Of a stretch of DNA of 64,000 nt, positions 7,090 to 16,136 are shown in pieces. The notes below the pieces were generated by a model. That model was not told the DNA's origin and did not search any database. It saw only the letters and a program-made list of their open reading frames with translations. Within the stretch, counting starts at the first letter, position 1, and every line of letters starts with the position of its first letter. This DNA comes from Oscillibacter valericigenes (GTDB lineage: Bacteria > Bacillota > Clostridia > Oscillospirales > Oscillospiraceae), in contig NZ_JAFBIV010000003.1 in NCBI RefSeq assembly GCF_021531915.1, forward strand, positions 1 through 64,000. The letters are read 5' to 3'. The position numbers and the translations under genes are program-made.

Positions 7090-9763
7090 GGGCGTTTACC
7101 TCCGATGCGTGCAGGGTGAAGCGGAATATGGTTCCCTGGGGCTCGTTTTTGATCGCTTCGATGGTGCCGCCGTGGGCGGTGATGATGGACTTGCAGAGGG
7201 AGAGACCCAGTCCCAGGCCGCGCCGCCCGTCGCCCCGTTCATTGCCCACGGTATAGAACCGGTCAAAGAGCCGTTCTCTGGCTTCGGCAGAGACACCCGG
7301 ACCATCGTCCGCAATCTCAACGATGACCAGTTGCCCGGCCTTTTTGGCGGACAGCGTGATGTGGGAGCCCTCGGGTGTGTATTTGATGGCGTTGTTTACG
7401 ATGTTGATGACCACCTGCACCATCAGCCGGGCGTCCATATCAGCCATCAGCATATCGTCAGCCAGCTCTTTGCAGATATGGTGTTTACAGGCGTTTCGGT
7501 CCAAATGGGAGAGGGCTTCCGAAAAGATATCTTCCAGCAGCTCCGGTTCCATGTTCATGTTGACATGGTTATCCTCGATTTTGGTGATAGCCAGCAGGTT
7601 TTCCACCAGATTGATGAGCCACATGGCATCATCGTAGATAGCGGTACAGAGACTGCGACGCTTTTCAGGCTCCAGTTGGTCCGCACGCTCCATCAGGATA
7701 TTGGCGTTACCGGAAATGCTGGTGAGGGGGGTCCGCAGATCATGGGAGATGGCACGCAGCAGATTGGCCCGCAGGGCTTCCTGACCTGCCTGGGCCTCCG
7801 CCTGCTGCTTTTCCCGCATGGTGAGCTCTTTTTCCAGCGCCAGGGCGCATTCGTCCAGCAGAGCCACCATCAGGTTTTTCTCAAAGGACTGCAGCGGATG
7901 CCCGCCTTCCACGGCAATGCCGACTACCGCCAGAGCGCCTCCGGTGCCCCGGATGGAAAGATACAGGCACTTGGCGCCCGGCAGGGTGTTGGTGGTGGCT
8001 CCGGCGTGCTTGTTGTTTTTCAGGACCCACTCCGCCACCGCCTCCTCGTCAGGTGTCAGCAGCGTCGAAAGATCCCGCTCCTCCGCGAAGGGGAAGGTCA
8101 CGGCTGGTAGCAGTCCACCCTTTCCGTCTGTGGGATAGACCACCAGATCCCGCTCCAACAGGTGTCCCAACTGCTGGGCGGTGACGGTCAGAATGGCCTC
8201 CGCGCTGTCCGCCGTCTGTAGCTTATGGCTGGATTCCAGCAGGATGGCGGTGCGGTAGGCCTTGTCGGCATTCATCTTCGCCTGGGTCTTGACCCTGATG
8301 GTCAGAGAGCTGCTGAGCAGGGCCACGATGAACATGATGCCGAAGGTGGCAATGTAGCTGGGATCGCTCCGCAGCGTGAAATAAGGCTCTGTGAAGAAAA
8401 AGTTGAACAGCAGCACCGACAGCAGCGAGGAAAGCAGACTGTAACTGCGCCCTGTGGTGACCATGGCGATGCCCAGCACGCCCAGCAGGTAGAGCAGGAT
8501 GATGTTGGTGTCCGAGATGCCCAGAGCGGCAAAGAAGTAGCCGCCCAGTGTACAGCCTGCCAGAACAGACAGCATCTTCAGAAGGTCCCCGGCGGAAAGG
8601 CGCTCCTCGCTCCGGCGGGGATGATCGGCGTGCTTTGTCAGGCTGTTTCCCTGTTGGTCCGGGATGATGTAGATATCCAGATCCGGGGCAAGGTCATTGA
8701 GCCGGTCCACCAGATTTTTGGTTCGCCGAAATCCCTTTCGGTGAGGGCTGCGGCCCAAAACGACCTTGGAGATGCCGCTGATGCGGGCGTACTCCGCGAT
8801 CTGCACCGCGGGGTCATCGCCGTAGGTGGTGGTGATCCGGGCGCCCAGCTCCTCTGCCAGACGGACATTGGCGCTGATACGCCTGCGGTCCTCTTCGGAC
8901 ATGGACGCATAATCCGGCGTCTCCACGAACAGGGCCGTGAAGGCTCCGTGGAAAGCCCTTGCCATCCGGGCGGCGGTGCGAATGACCTTGGGATTGGAGG
9001 GAGAGGCGGAAAGGCAAGTCAGAATATGTTCCCCCGCCTTCGGCTTTTCGTTTCCCTCGGACCACGGAGCCGCGTCCAGTCGGTCCGCTGTCCGCCGCAG
9101 GGCGATCTCCCGGAGGGAGGCCAGATTCTTGCCAGCAAAAAAGTTCCCCTTGGCCTGCCCGGCCTGCCTGGTCTTCCCCGCCCGCAGCCGCTCCAGCAGG
9201 TCGGCGGGCTCCAGATCCACCAGTTCCACCTGATCGGCGGAGTCGAACACGCTGTCCGGGATGCGCTCGGCAACGGACACGCCGGTAATGGCGGCCACCT
9301 TGTCGTTGAGACTCTCCAAATGCTGCACGTTGACGGTGGTGTAGACGTCGACGCCTGCACGCAGCAGCTCCTGCACATCCTGATAGCGTTTTACATGGCG
9401 GCTGCCCCCGGCGTTGGTATGGGCCAGTTCGTCCACCAGAATCAGCTGGGGATGGCGCTCCAGCGCCGCGTCCAGATCGAATTCCCGCAGTTCCACGCCT
9501 TTGTATGGAATGATCTTAGCGGGAAGCAGCTCCAGTCCATCCAGTAATGCCCGCGTCTCAGGCTGGGTGTGGGGTTCGATATAGCCTGCCACCACATCCA
9601 CGCCGGCGGCCTTGGCCCGGTGGGCGGCTTCCAGCATGGCGTAGGTCTTGCCGACCCCGGCGGCATAGCCGAAAAATATCTTCAGCCGGCCTCCCGGCTG
9701 GCCTTCTGTCTGCCGGAGTTCCTGCAGCAGTGCTTCAGAGTCCGGATGATACCCGTCCGCCAT
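7082..9763 (-). CDS. kdpD: Osmosensitive K+ channel histidine kinase KdpD
   Basis: 893 residues from the ATG at 9763, which has AAAGGGGGCGG upstream; a longer frame to 9826 lacks such a site. Domains in order: KdpD N-terminal ATP-binding domain with Walker A GYAAGVGKT (32-40), a universal-stress-protein domain (about 245-370), four membrane segments (about 400-495, DUF4118), a GAF-like region, then DHp with phospho-acceptor H674 in SHDLRTPL and an HATPase domain (DDGPGV, GLGLSL). The USP domain has SAS at 252-254, exactly 20 residues, then FTALF at 275-279, almost matching the SXS-X20-FTAXY c-di-AMP site described for Staphylococcus KdpD. Confidence 0.95.
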   Translation of the reverse strand: MADGYHPDSEALLQELRQTEGQPGGRLKIFFGYAAGVGKTYAMLEAAHRAKAAGVDVVAGYIEPHTQPETRALLDGLELLPAKIIPYKGVELREFDLDAALERHPQLILVDELAHTNAGGSRHVKRYQDVQELLRAGVDVYTTVNVQHLESLNDKVAAITGVSVAERIPDSVFDSADQVELVDLEPADLLERLRAGKTRQAGQAKGNFFAGKNLASLREIALRRTADRLDAAPWSEGNEKPKAGEHILTCLSASPSNPKVIRTAARMARAFHGAFTALFVETPDYASMSEEDRRRISANVRLAEELGARITTTYGDDPAVQIAEYARISGISKVVLGRSPHRKGFRRTKNLVDRLNDLAPDLDIYIIPDQQGNSLTKHADHPRRSEERLSAGDLLKMLSVLAGCTLGGYFFAALGISDTNIILLYLLGVLGIAMVTTGRSYSLLSSLLSVLLFNFFFTEPYFTLRSDPSYIATFGIMFIVALLSSSLTIRVKTQAKMNADKAYRTAILLESSHKLQTADSAEAILTVTAQQLGHLLERDLVVYPTDGKGGLLPAVTFPFAEERDLSTLLTPDEEAVAEWVLKNNKHAGATTNTLPGAKCLYLSIRGTGGALAVVGIAVEGGHPLQSFEKNLMVALLDECALALEKELTMREKQQAEAQAGQEALRANLLRAISHDLRTPLTSISGNANILMERADQLEPEKRRSLCTAIYDDAMWLINLVENLLAITKIEDNHVNMNMEPELLEDIFSEALSHLDRNACKHHICKELADDMLMADMDARLMVQVVINIVNNAIKYTPEGSHITLSAKKAGQLVIVEIADDGPGVSAEARERLFDRFYTVGNERGDGRRGLGLGLSLCKSIITAHGGTIEAIKNEPQGTIFRFTLHASEVNAHE

Positions 9764-9795
9764 GGAAAACCGCCCCCTTTCTTTCGTGGTATTCC

Positions 9796-10014
9796 TTATA
9801 CTACCTTGGAGTGCGGGGGATTGCAACCCTCTTGCTTGCCGAAAGAGTCCGTATGCACGGGCTCCTTTTTTGCGTCCTGGGCCTGCCGTTCCTCCGTTTC
9901 ATCCCAATAGGGAGAGATGCCGCCCTTGTCCAGAAAATGCCCAAGGCGGTCCATGGTGAGATATCCCACCACCGCGATATAAAGAAAACCAGTGATCAGC
10001 GCAAAGGCTTCCAT
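9796..10014 (-). CDS. Small single-span membrane protein upstream of kdpD, 72 aa
   Basis: Not assigned to a family. Residues 4-20 (FALITGFLYIAVVGYLT) form one membrane helix, followed by a charged cytoplasmic-type tail. GGGAGGGAAC precedes the ATG. It is the first gene of the kdpDE transcript and ends 32 bases before kdpD. It might modulate KdpD in the membrane; that is a guess from position only. Confidence 0.55.
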   Translation of the reverse strand: MEAFALITGFLYIAVVGYLTMDRLGHFLDKGGISPYWDETEERQAQDAKKEPVHTDSFGKQEGCNPPHSKVV

Positions 10015-10115
10015 ACAGTTCCCTCCCCAAAGCGCAAACGGTCAATGAAACCTCGTTCCCTGGTTTCATTATAAACGTAAACATCTATGGGTGAGATTTG
10101 CGTTTTCCGCAGGAG

Positions 10116-10182
10116 ATTAAGATTGTATAAATGCCGCGGGATACTTGCTGCCAGGGCTTACCCGCCTTTATTCAATCTTAAT
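10116..10182. promoter_or_regulatory. Long inverted repeat between the kdpDE and trkHA promoters
   Basis: ATTAAGATTG (10116-10125) is mirrored by CAATCTTAAT (10173-10182). Inside it ATAAA pairs with TTTAT and GCGGG with CCCGC, so about 20 base pairs form in three blocks. A TATAAT box for trkH lies downstream at 10225-10230, which places the repeat upstream of that transcript and favours a DNA-binding site, for example for KdpE, over an RNA element. Confidence 0.5.
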
Positions 10183-10273
10183 GCCCTGTGAAGAACCCTA
10201 ATAAACTCCTCATTTCTTCCGTGCTATAATCTTTATACGTTCTGATACTTTTCTTTAGGGGGGCAGTGACCGC

Positions 10274-11650
10274 GTGTTCAGAGAAACGCTTCAGGCAGTC
10301 TTTGCGCCTTTATGGAAAAGCGAGCGGGTGTCACCCGCCCGCATCATCATCTTCGGCTTTTTGCTGCTGATCCTGCTGGGAGCGGCTTTGCTGATGCTGC
10401 CTTTTTCCACACATGAGTGGGGTGGAGCCTCCTTTGCCGACGCCCTTTTTACGGCCACCTCAGCCACCTGTGTGACTGGGCTTGTGGTACATGACACTGC
10501 CACCTATTGGTCCCAGTTTGGACAGCTGGTCATTCTGCTGTTGATCCAGGTGGGCGGCATGGGCGTGGTTACCATGGCTGTGGCGATCTTTATCTTTTCC
10601 GGCAAGCGGATCGGGCTGAAGCAGCGGTGGGTCATGCAGGAGTCCATCTCCGCGCCCCAAGTGGGCGGTATCGTCCGTATGACGGGCTTTATTCTAAAGA
10701 CTGCCTTTGCCATTGAGGGCGTGGGTGCGCTGATATTAGCGTTTCGCTTCTGCCCGGAGTTTGGCCTTGGGCGCGGCCTGTGGTACGCGGTGTTTCATTC
10801 CATCTCCGCTTTCTGCAATGCAGGCTTTGATTTGATGGGCGTAAAGGCGCCGTTTTCCTCCCTGACCGGCTATACCGGAGACCCCGTTGTCAATATGACC
10901 GTTATGCTTCTGATCGTGGTGGGTGGACTGGGATTTTTGACCTGGCAGGATATTTCCACCCGGCGCTTCCGGTTCAAGGAATACCGGCTGCAGAGCAAGC
11001 TCATTTTGGTCACGACGGCGGGGCTGCTGCTGTTTGGGTTCCTGTTCTTCCTCCTTTATGAGTTCCGGCTCCCGCAATGGGACAGCCTGTCTCCCATGGA
11101 GAAAGTGTTGGCGGCCATGTTCCAGTCTGTCACCCCCAGGACCGCGGGCTTCAACACGGTGGATCTGGCGCAGATGTCCGAGCCCAGCCAGCTGCTGACC
11201 ATTCTTCTGATGCTCACCGGCGGTTCTCCCGGTTCGACAGCCGGCGGTTTCAAAACCACCACCTTTGCGGTGCTGGTGCTGAGCGCCATCGCGGTTTTCA
11301 AAAAACGGCGCAGTGCCCAGTGCTATGGGCGGCGGGTGCAGGACGGTGCGCTCCAGAGTGCCTGTGCCATTTTCCTCCTGTACCTGCTGTTTTTCCTCAT
11401 GGGCGGCATCCTGATCTGCTGCATCGACCAGGTTCCGCTGATGGACGCGCTGTTTGAGGCGGCCTCCGCCATCGGTACGGTAGGGCTGTCCCTGGGCGGC
11501 ACCGCGCGGTTTTCGCTGCCGTGCAGAATGATTCTGGTGTTTCTCATGTACTTTGGGCGGGTGGGCGGCCTGACCATGATCTACGCATTCACGGCGAACA
11601 ATCGGGCCATTTCTTCTCAATTCCCACAAGAACCGGTAACGGTAGGTTAA
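10274..11650 (+). CDS. Trk/Ktr-type K+ uptake membrane subunit (TrkH/KtrB family)
   Basis: 458 residues, close to KtrB length. It starts at a GTG at 10274 after AGGGGGGCAG. It has the repeated pore-loop signatures of the SKT superfamily: TATSATCVTGLVV, FNAGFD-type SAFCNAGFD, SVTPRTAGFNTVD and ASAIGTVGLSLG, each with the filter glycine, and eight or so membrane helices. It moves K+ (possibly with Na+) and needs a cytosolic RCK partner, encoded 13 bases downstream. It is divergent from kdpDE. Confidence 0.93.
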   Translation: MFRETLQAVFAPLWKSERVSPARIIIFGFLLLILLGAALLMLPFSTHEWGGASFADALFTATSATCVTGLVVHDTATYWSQFGQLVILLLIQVGGMGVVTMAVAIFIFSGKRIGLKQRWVMQESISAPQVGGIVRMTGFILKTAFAIEGVGALILAFRFCPEFGLGRGLWYAVFHSISAFCNAGFDLMGVKAPFSSLTGYTGDPVVNMTVMLLIVVGGLGFLTWQDISTRRFRFKEYRLQSKLILVTTAGLLLFGFLFFLLYEFRLPQWDSLSPMEKVLAAMFQSVTPRTAGFNTVDLAQMSEPSQLLTILLMLTGGSPGSTAGGFKTTTFAVLVLSAIAVFKKRRSAQCYGRRVQDGALQSACAIFLLYLLFFLMGGILICCIDQVPLMDALFEAASAIGTVGLSLGGTARFSLPCRMILVFLMYFGRVGGLTMIYAFTANNRAISSQFPQEPVTVG

Positions 11651-11663
11651 AAGGAGTATTCAT

Positions 11664-12311
11664 ATGAAATCTGTGCTTTTGATCGGACTCGGGCGTTTTG
11701 GCCGCCACATGGCGGAAAAGCTGAAGGAGCTGCACCACGAGGTGCTGGCTGTGGACCGGAATGAGGATCGGGTCAATGACATTCTTCCTCTGGTTACCAA
11801 CGCCCAGATCGGAGACAGCACCAATGAACAGTTTATTGCCTCCCTGGGCGTCCGGAATTTTGACCTGTGTGTCGTCGCCATCGGTGATGATTTTCAAAGC
11901 TCTCTGGAGACCACCGCGCTGCTGAAAGAGAATGGCGCCCCCTTCGTATTGTCCCGGGCGGCCCGCGATGTCCACGCGAAGTTTTTGCTCCGCAACGGCG
12001 CGGACGATGTCATTTACCCGGAAAGGCAGATGGCAAACTGGTCTGCGGTGCGGTATACCGCGGACCATGTGTTTGATTACATTGAACTGACAGACGACCA
12101 CTCTATTTTTGAAACCGCGGTGCCGGCATCCTGGGTGGGGAAAACCATCGTGGAGCTGGCCGTCCGGCAGAAGTACCGCATCAATGTGCTGGCGACGAAA
12201 TGGAACGGCAATCTGGAGCCTTTGCCCGGCCCCACCCACTGTTTCCGGGCGGACGAGACGATTTTTGTTCTCGGCAGCAACCGGGACTTGCAGCGGTTTT
12301 TGAATCTGTGA
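11664..12311 (+). CDS. TrkA/KtrA-type RCK regulatory subunit of K+ uptake
   Basis: 215 residues, single RCK_N plus RCK_C, the KtrA layout. The nucleotide fold is shown by LLIGLGRFGRHMAEKL and LAVDRNEDRV; the acidic strand end binds NAD(H)/ATP. The C-terminal domain (about 135-215, SIFETAVPASWVGKTIVEL...) is the module that binds c-di-AMP in several Firmicutes KtrA/C proteins. It is co-transcribed with the membrane subunit. Confidence 0.92.
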   Translation: MKSVLLIGLGRFGRHMAEKLKELHHEVLAVDRNEDRVNDILPLVTNAQIGDSTNEQFIASLGVRNFDLCVVAIGDDFQSSLETTALLKENGAPFVLSRAARDVHAKFLLRNGADDVIYPERQMANWSAVRYTADHVFDYIELTDDHSIFETAVPASWVGKTIVELAVRQKYRINVLATKWNGNLEPLPGPTHCFRADETIFVLGSNRDLQRFLNL

Positions 12312-12321
12312 GGCTCACCGT

Positions 12322-13029
12322 ATGCGTGAGAAAACCTGGGAAACGCCCTGCGGTACGATCCATTACTGGATCAATGACAGGACTGACAATCGTAAACTGA
12401 CCCTGGTATTTTTGCCGGGTCTGACGGCGGATCATCGGCTGTTTGAAAAGCAAACGGCGTATTTTGAAGGCAACTACAATGTGACCGTCTGGGATGCGCC
12501 CGGACACGCCGCTTCCTGGCCGTTCGAATTTTCATTCAGTCTGATGGACAAGGCAAAATGGGTGGACGGGATACTCCGTTCGGAGAGTTTGGATAAACCG
12601 GTTATCATTGGCCAATCCATGGGTGGATATGTGGGACAGGCCTATGCGGAGTTGTACCCGGAGAAGTTGAGGGGATTTGTGGCCATTGACTCCGCTCCGC
12701 TGCAGCGCAGCTATGTAACGGGGGTGGAGCTGTGGCTCCTGAAAAGAATGGAGCCTGTGTACCGTCACTATCCATGGAGGTGGATGCTGCGCTCCGGCAC
12801 CCAGGGTGTTTCAACCACGGAGTACGGGCGGAAACTGATGCACGATATGATGATGACCTACGACGGCGACCTGGAACACTATGCAAAGCTCTCAGGACAT
12901 GGGTTCCGGATCTTGGCGGAGGCCATGGAAGCGGACTTGCCGTATCGTCTGCAATGCCCGGGGAAGAAGTCAAGGGTGCACCATGTGGAAAATATTTTCA
13001 GTCAAATTCAACGCATATTCCTCCCCTGA
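12322..13029 (+). pseudogene. Alpha/beta hydrolase cut off before its Asp/His residues
   Basis: The frame begins as a typical alpha/beta hydrolase: LVFLPGLTADHRLF (oxyanion region), VWDAPGHA, and the nucleophile elbow GQSMGG. Homology appears to stop after DLPYRLQCP at about 12960. The strand that should carry the acid (GExD) and the C-terminal histidine are missing and replaced by an unrelated 20-residue tail. It starts 10 bases after trkA. Loss of two catalytic residues suggests a dead gene, truncated by the insertion or rearrangement that brought in the recombinase fragment. Confidence 0.72.
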
Positions 13030-13127
13030 AGCAAGACAATTTTGATACTATTGCTTTTTTACCAATTAGTCAGGCTCAAACTTGGCTATTCTGCCATATT
13101 ATGGTGTCCTATGCAGTTTGGGGAATC

Positions 13128-14000
13128 TCAGGCGGTCAAAATTGCTTCCTTGTTTAGTTCAATATACTCGAGGGCCTTTTCATAGGCATCTGTGAACTTG
13201 AAAGAGATAGTAATGCGGCCGCCCTCATGAACGTATATCTTGTCAATCAATTCGACTACCATCGCTCGCGTGAGAGTATCTATTTTTCCATATTTTTTGA
13301 AGTGAGAAATAAAATCGTTGTCTTCGGTAATGCCATTTTTGAACTCCTCATTCGTTCGCTTAAGGTTTTCAAGTGCCTTTTCAAGAGAAGTGATTTTCTC
13401 GGTTAATTGTTCCTTCAGCGTAAAGTATTCTTCTTTAGAAATGATTCCACTTTTCCAATCGGGGTACAGGTCGATTATCATTCCTTTGAGCTTTTCGAGT
13501 TCTGCGGTGTGAGTATCGATAGCTGAGCAGATGTGTGAGGACTCTTTCTTTTTTACCGGACTAGAGTTGATCCGCTTGATCAACTTATCCATTTCAACCG
13601 CAGAATCAATCATCCCTTGAATAGATGCAAGTACTGCCAGTTCCATTTTATCTATTCGGATAGTATGATTCGTACATGATGATTTTTTCATCTTTCTTGA
13701 GGTGCCACAGCGATAATAGTGATACGTCCCATATGGGTGGGAATTTGTTTTTTTGTTCATTGCACGCAGACAGTCCGCGCATCGTACAAATCCGGAGAAC
13801 AAATCAACTTCACTTTTTTGGGGGGCTTTACGAATGAATTGATTGAAAAGCGACTGCGCCTTATCAAAAGTCTCACGGTCAACGATTGCCTCATGGGTGA
13901 CTTCAACTATTATCCAGTCCTCTTTTGGAATTGCCCTGCATTGCTTAATCTTATAGCTTATTGTCGTGTTTTTACCTTGAACCATGTTCCCAACATACAT
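13128..14000 (-). pseudogene. Large serine recombinase, C-terminal two-thirds only
   Basis: 290 residues beginning MYVGNMVQGKNTTISYK, which in full-length large serine recombinases lies in the recombinase domain after the catalytic resolvase domain. Then come the zinc ribbon (CADC ... CGTSRKMKKSSC), a long coiled-coil region (about 175-245) and the C-terminal IYVHEGGRITISFKF. The N-terminal catalytic domain with its serine is absent; its upstream side abuts an McrB fragment on the other strand at 13984-14000. It cannot catalyse recombination as it stands. Confidence 0.8.
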
Positions 14001-14799
14001 TCAGCGTTCCACGAACATTCAGCAGAAGAGCAAATACATAAACTATGCATATCGTATGGCACAACAAGAAAAGCCAGCCGTGCTTCTTGGTGTCTATAAG
14101 AGAGAAGGGCAAGTTATCTTCTGTGCGTGGGCGTTAAAACCCTCTACTGCGGCCCCGGAGACTCCTATCTCGAAACAGATCAAAATCAATTCAATAGCTG
14201 AAGCTATGAAGAGCGGCTTTGTCCAGCAAGACAAGGGCGGCGGTGAATTTGCGTGTGCCTTCAGGCGCGAATTCATGTTCTTCTACCTAAATAACTATAA
14301 ATGGTTCCACGGAACCCCTGCAACTGAATTGACGGAAAACGGCACTCATTTACCCAATGCAACGCAAAACGAGAATCGTATTGGTGAAAACATCCTTCTT
14401 TATGGTGTGCCGGGTTGCGGTAAGAGTCATACAATTAAAAGAGATTACTGTGATGATGAACAGTATATGGAAAGGGTCGTATTCCATCCGGATTACACCT
14501 ATTCTGATTTTGTCGGGCAGATAATGCCGACAAATGTTGATGGACATATTAGCTATCCTTTTATTCCTGGGCCGTTTACCCGAATCCTCAAGAAGGCAAC
14601 AGATGACCCGAACCATGAGTACTTCCTTGTGATTGAGGAAATAAACCGTGGAAACGCACCTGCGATATTTGGTGAGGTCTTCCAGCTGCTTGATCGGCAA
14701 AACGGAGTCAGCGAATACGGCATCTCGAACGCTGATATCGCAAAAGTGGTTTACAATGATCCAATAGCTATGGTTACCTGCCAAGTTGTTGGAGATTGA
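13984..14799 (+). pseudogene. McrB-type restriction GTPase fragment
   Basis: The frame holds part of a DNA-recognition domain (IQRSTNIQQKSKYINYAYRM, VFCAWALK-like IFCAWALK) and the first half of the AAA+ domain: Walker A LLYGVPGCGKSH, FHPDYTYSDFVGQI and Walker B FLVIEEINRGNAPAIFGEV. After DPIAMV the sequence departs from the family, so sensor and GTPase elements and the link to McrC are gone. The 5' end is also truncated at the junction with the serine recombinase. No mcrC is present. This is a relic of a modification-dependent restriction system. Confidence 0.78.
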
Positions 14800-14914
14800 A
14801 GATGCCAATTGTACGGGTTCTGAGTATAGTTATAGAATGCGGTGGGCTAGAACAGAACTCAAACAAAAGGGAATGATAAAAAGCCCTGGTCGAGGCATCT
14901 GGGAAATCGTATAA
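14768..14914 (+). pseudogene. Mrr_N-like winged-helix remnant
   Basis: Overlapping the end of the McrB fragment in the +1 frame is a 48-residue stretch ending EYSYRMRWARTELKQKG then MIKSPGRGIWEIV and a stop. The R-WAR-LK--G-----RG-W pattern is that of the winged helix at the N-terminus of Mrr-type restriction proteins. There is no start codon of its own. It indicates a second restriction-related gene fused by deletion to the McrB fragment. Confidence 0.5.
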
Positions 14915-15205
14915 ACAGTGCGATCGCCCGTCATTTAATTATTTACCTATCATTTGTTTATTCCCCAAGGCTCGGTAAAGGGGGTACATTTTCTATGCAT
15001 TCCCGCAAGACCATAAAACCTCATAGTAATATACATCAAAACCTCGGAAGCCTTTTGTTTCAAGCCCTTTTCTGCATACGGCGGTGGCCAGCGGCCACGG
15101 TTGCGGAACTCACCGGCCACTGTGCGGCCTAACGGCCCCCCCCCCGCTTACAACATCTCGATTAGTTGACCTAATCGTGTATCAAAATGTCTCTCGACAA
15201 AACGA

Positions 15206-15298
15206 CACGCCCCAAAAGTAAACGCCAGCGTTTTGGCGCACTTTTGGAGCGTGCTTTTTATATGGAATGAGCCTGTCAAAAGGTATACTTTTTGACAG
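15206..15298. other. Paired hairpins, oriT-like, in gene-free stretch 14915-15467
   Basis: A 14-bp arm pair with one mismatch (CACGCCCCAAAAGT at 15206-15219, ACTTTTGGAGCGTG at 15240-15253) encloses a second stem CGCCA/TGGCG. A near-perfect 26-bp palindrome centred on GTATAC (15273-15298) follows. A C10 run lies at about 15138-15147. Such hairpin clusters are common at transfer origins or relaxase-gene leaders of mobilisable elements. No relaxase gene is present, so this would be an orphan site. The remainder of the stretch shows nothing recognisable. Confidence 0.4.
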
Positions 15299-15467
15299 TA
15301 GTGGGATTGTAAACTGATAAGAGTTATTCTGGCAGGGTGGTGGGATTGTGCATATTATGGTGACTAATCTGATCAAGAAAAATAGGGAGTATATTGCTCA
15401 ATTCTTAAATATAATCTATAATCTTACATTAAACTTGGAATAGCCCAAAAATGTTCCACTTGACTTC

Positions 15468-15494
15468 TGAAACGAAAACGGATATGGTGCCGTC
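15468..15494 (+). promoter_or_regulatory. ECF-type promoter, probable autoregulation
   Basis: TGAAAC (15468-15473), 17 bases, then CGTC (15491-15494) followed by TAAT. This matches the AAC / CGTC pattern of ECF sigma factor promoters in Firmicutes. It lies 40 bases upstream of the ECF sigma gene. Confidence 0.7.
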
Positions 15495-15533
15495 TAATAG
15501 GATGAAGCCGCTTCAAGTACCGGGGGAAACACT

Positions 15534-16136
15534 ATGGAACAAATCGAAACAAAGAAAGCACAATTTTCAGCCGCCATGGGAGATCAGGAGATCATTCAAC
15601 TGTTCTTTCAGAGGTGCGAGGAAGCCATTACCCAGACCCAGAAGAAATATGGTGCGCTGTGCCGTAGTGTGGCCCAGCGGCTCCTGGCAGACCCCAGAGA
15701 CACGGAGGAGTGTGTCAGTGACACCTACCTTCGTGCCTGGAATGCCATCCCGCCGGAACGCCCCCGCTCTCTGCGGGCCTATCTGGCCCGCATCACCCGG
15801 AATCTGGCATTGGACCGCTATAATTACAATACTGCCGCCCAGCGCAGCACCGCCCTCACCGACGCTTTTGAGGAATTGGAACCCTGGATCGTTGCCGGAC
15901 AGGGTGATCCGGACACAGAACTGGATGCATCAGAGCTGCGCCGGGTGCTGAACGGCTTCCTGCGCCGTCAGAGCGCTGAGGCCCGCGTGTTCTTTTTGCG
16001 CCGCTACTGGTATGGAGAGAGCATCCGGGAGATCGCGGAAGAATGCTGTGTCAGCGAAGCAAAGGTTAAGACATCCTTGTTCCGCACACGGGAACGGCTG
16101 CGCACGGAACTGGAACAGGAAAGGATCAGACTATGA
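15534..16136 (+). CDS. ECF-subfamily RNA polymerase sigma factor
   Basis: 200 residues with sigma region 2 (DTEECVSDTYLRAWNAIPPERP, then LRAYLARITRNLALDRYN) and region 4 (VFFLRRYWYGESIREIAEECCVSEAKVKTSLFRTRERL). Ribosome site GGGGGAAAC precedes the ATG. Its stop overlaps the start of the anti-sigma gene (ATGA), the standard arrangement for coupled production. It probably transcribes its own operon from the promoter at 15468. The inducing signal is unknown, likely envelope stress. Confidence 0.92.
   Translation: MEQIETKKAQFSAAMGDQEIIQLFFQRCEEAITQTQKKYGALCRSVAQRLLADPRDTEECVSDTYLRAWNAIPPERPRSLRAYLARITRNLALDRYNYNTAAQRSTALTDAFEELEPWIVAGQGDPDTELDASELRRVLNGFLRRQSAEARVFFLRRYWYGESIREIAEECCVSEAKVKTSLFRTRERLRTELEQERIRL

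Noticed and set aside
10116-10182. c-di-AMP (ydaO) riboswitch upstream of trkH
   Set aside because: The conserved ydaO core blocks are not visible, and a TATAAT box lies downstream of the structure.
15121-15150. CRISPR or tandem repeat
   Set aside because: Only a homopolymer C run and GC-rich hairpins; no repeat-spacer periodicity anywhere in the window.
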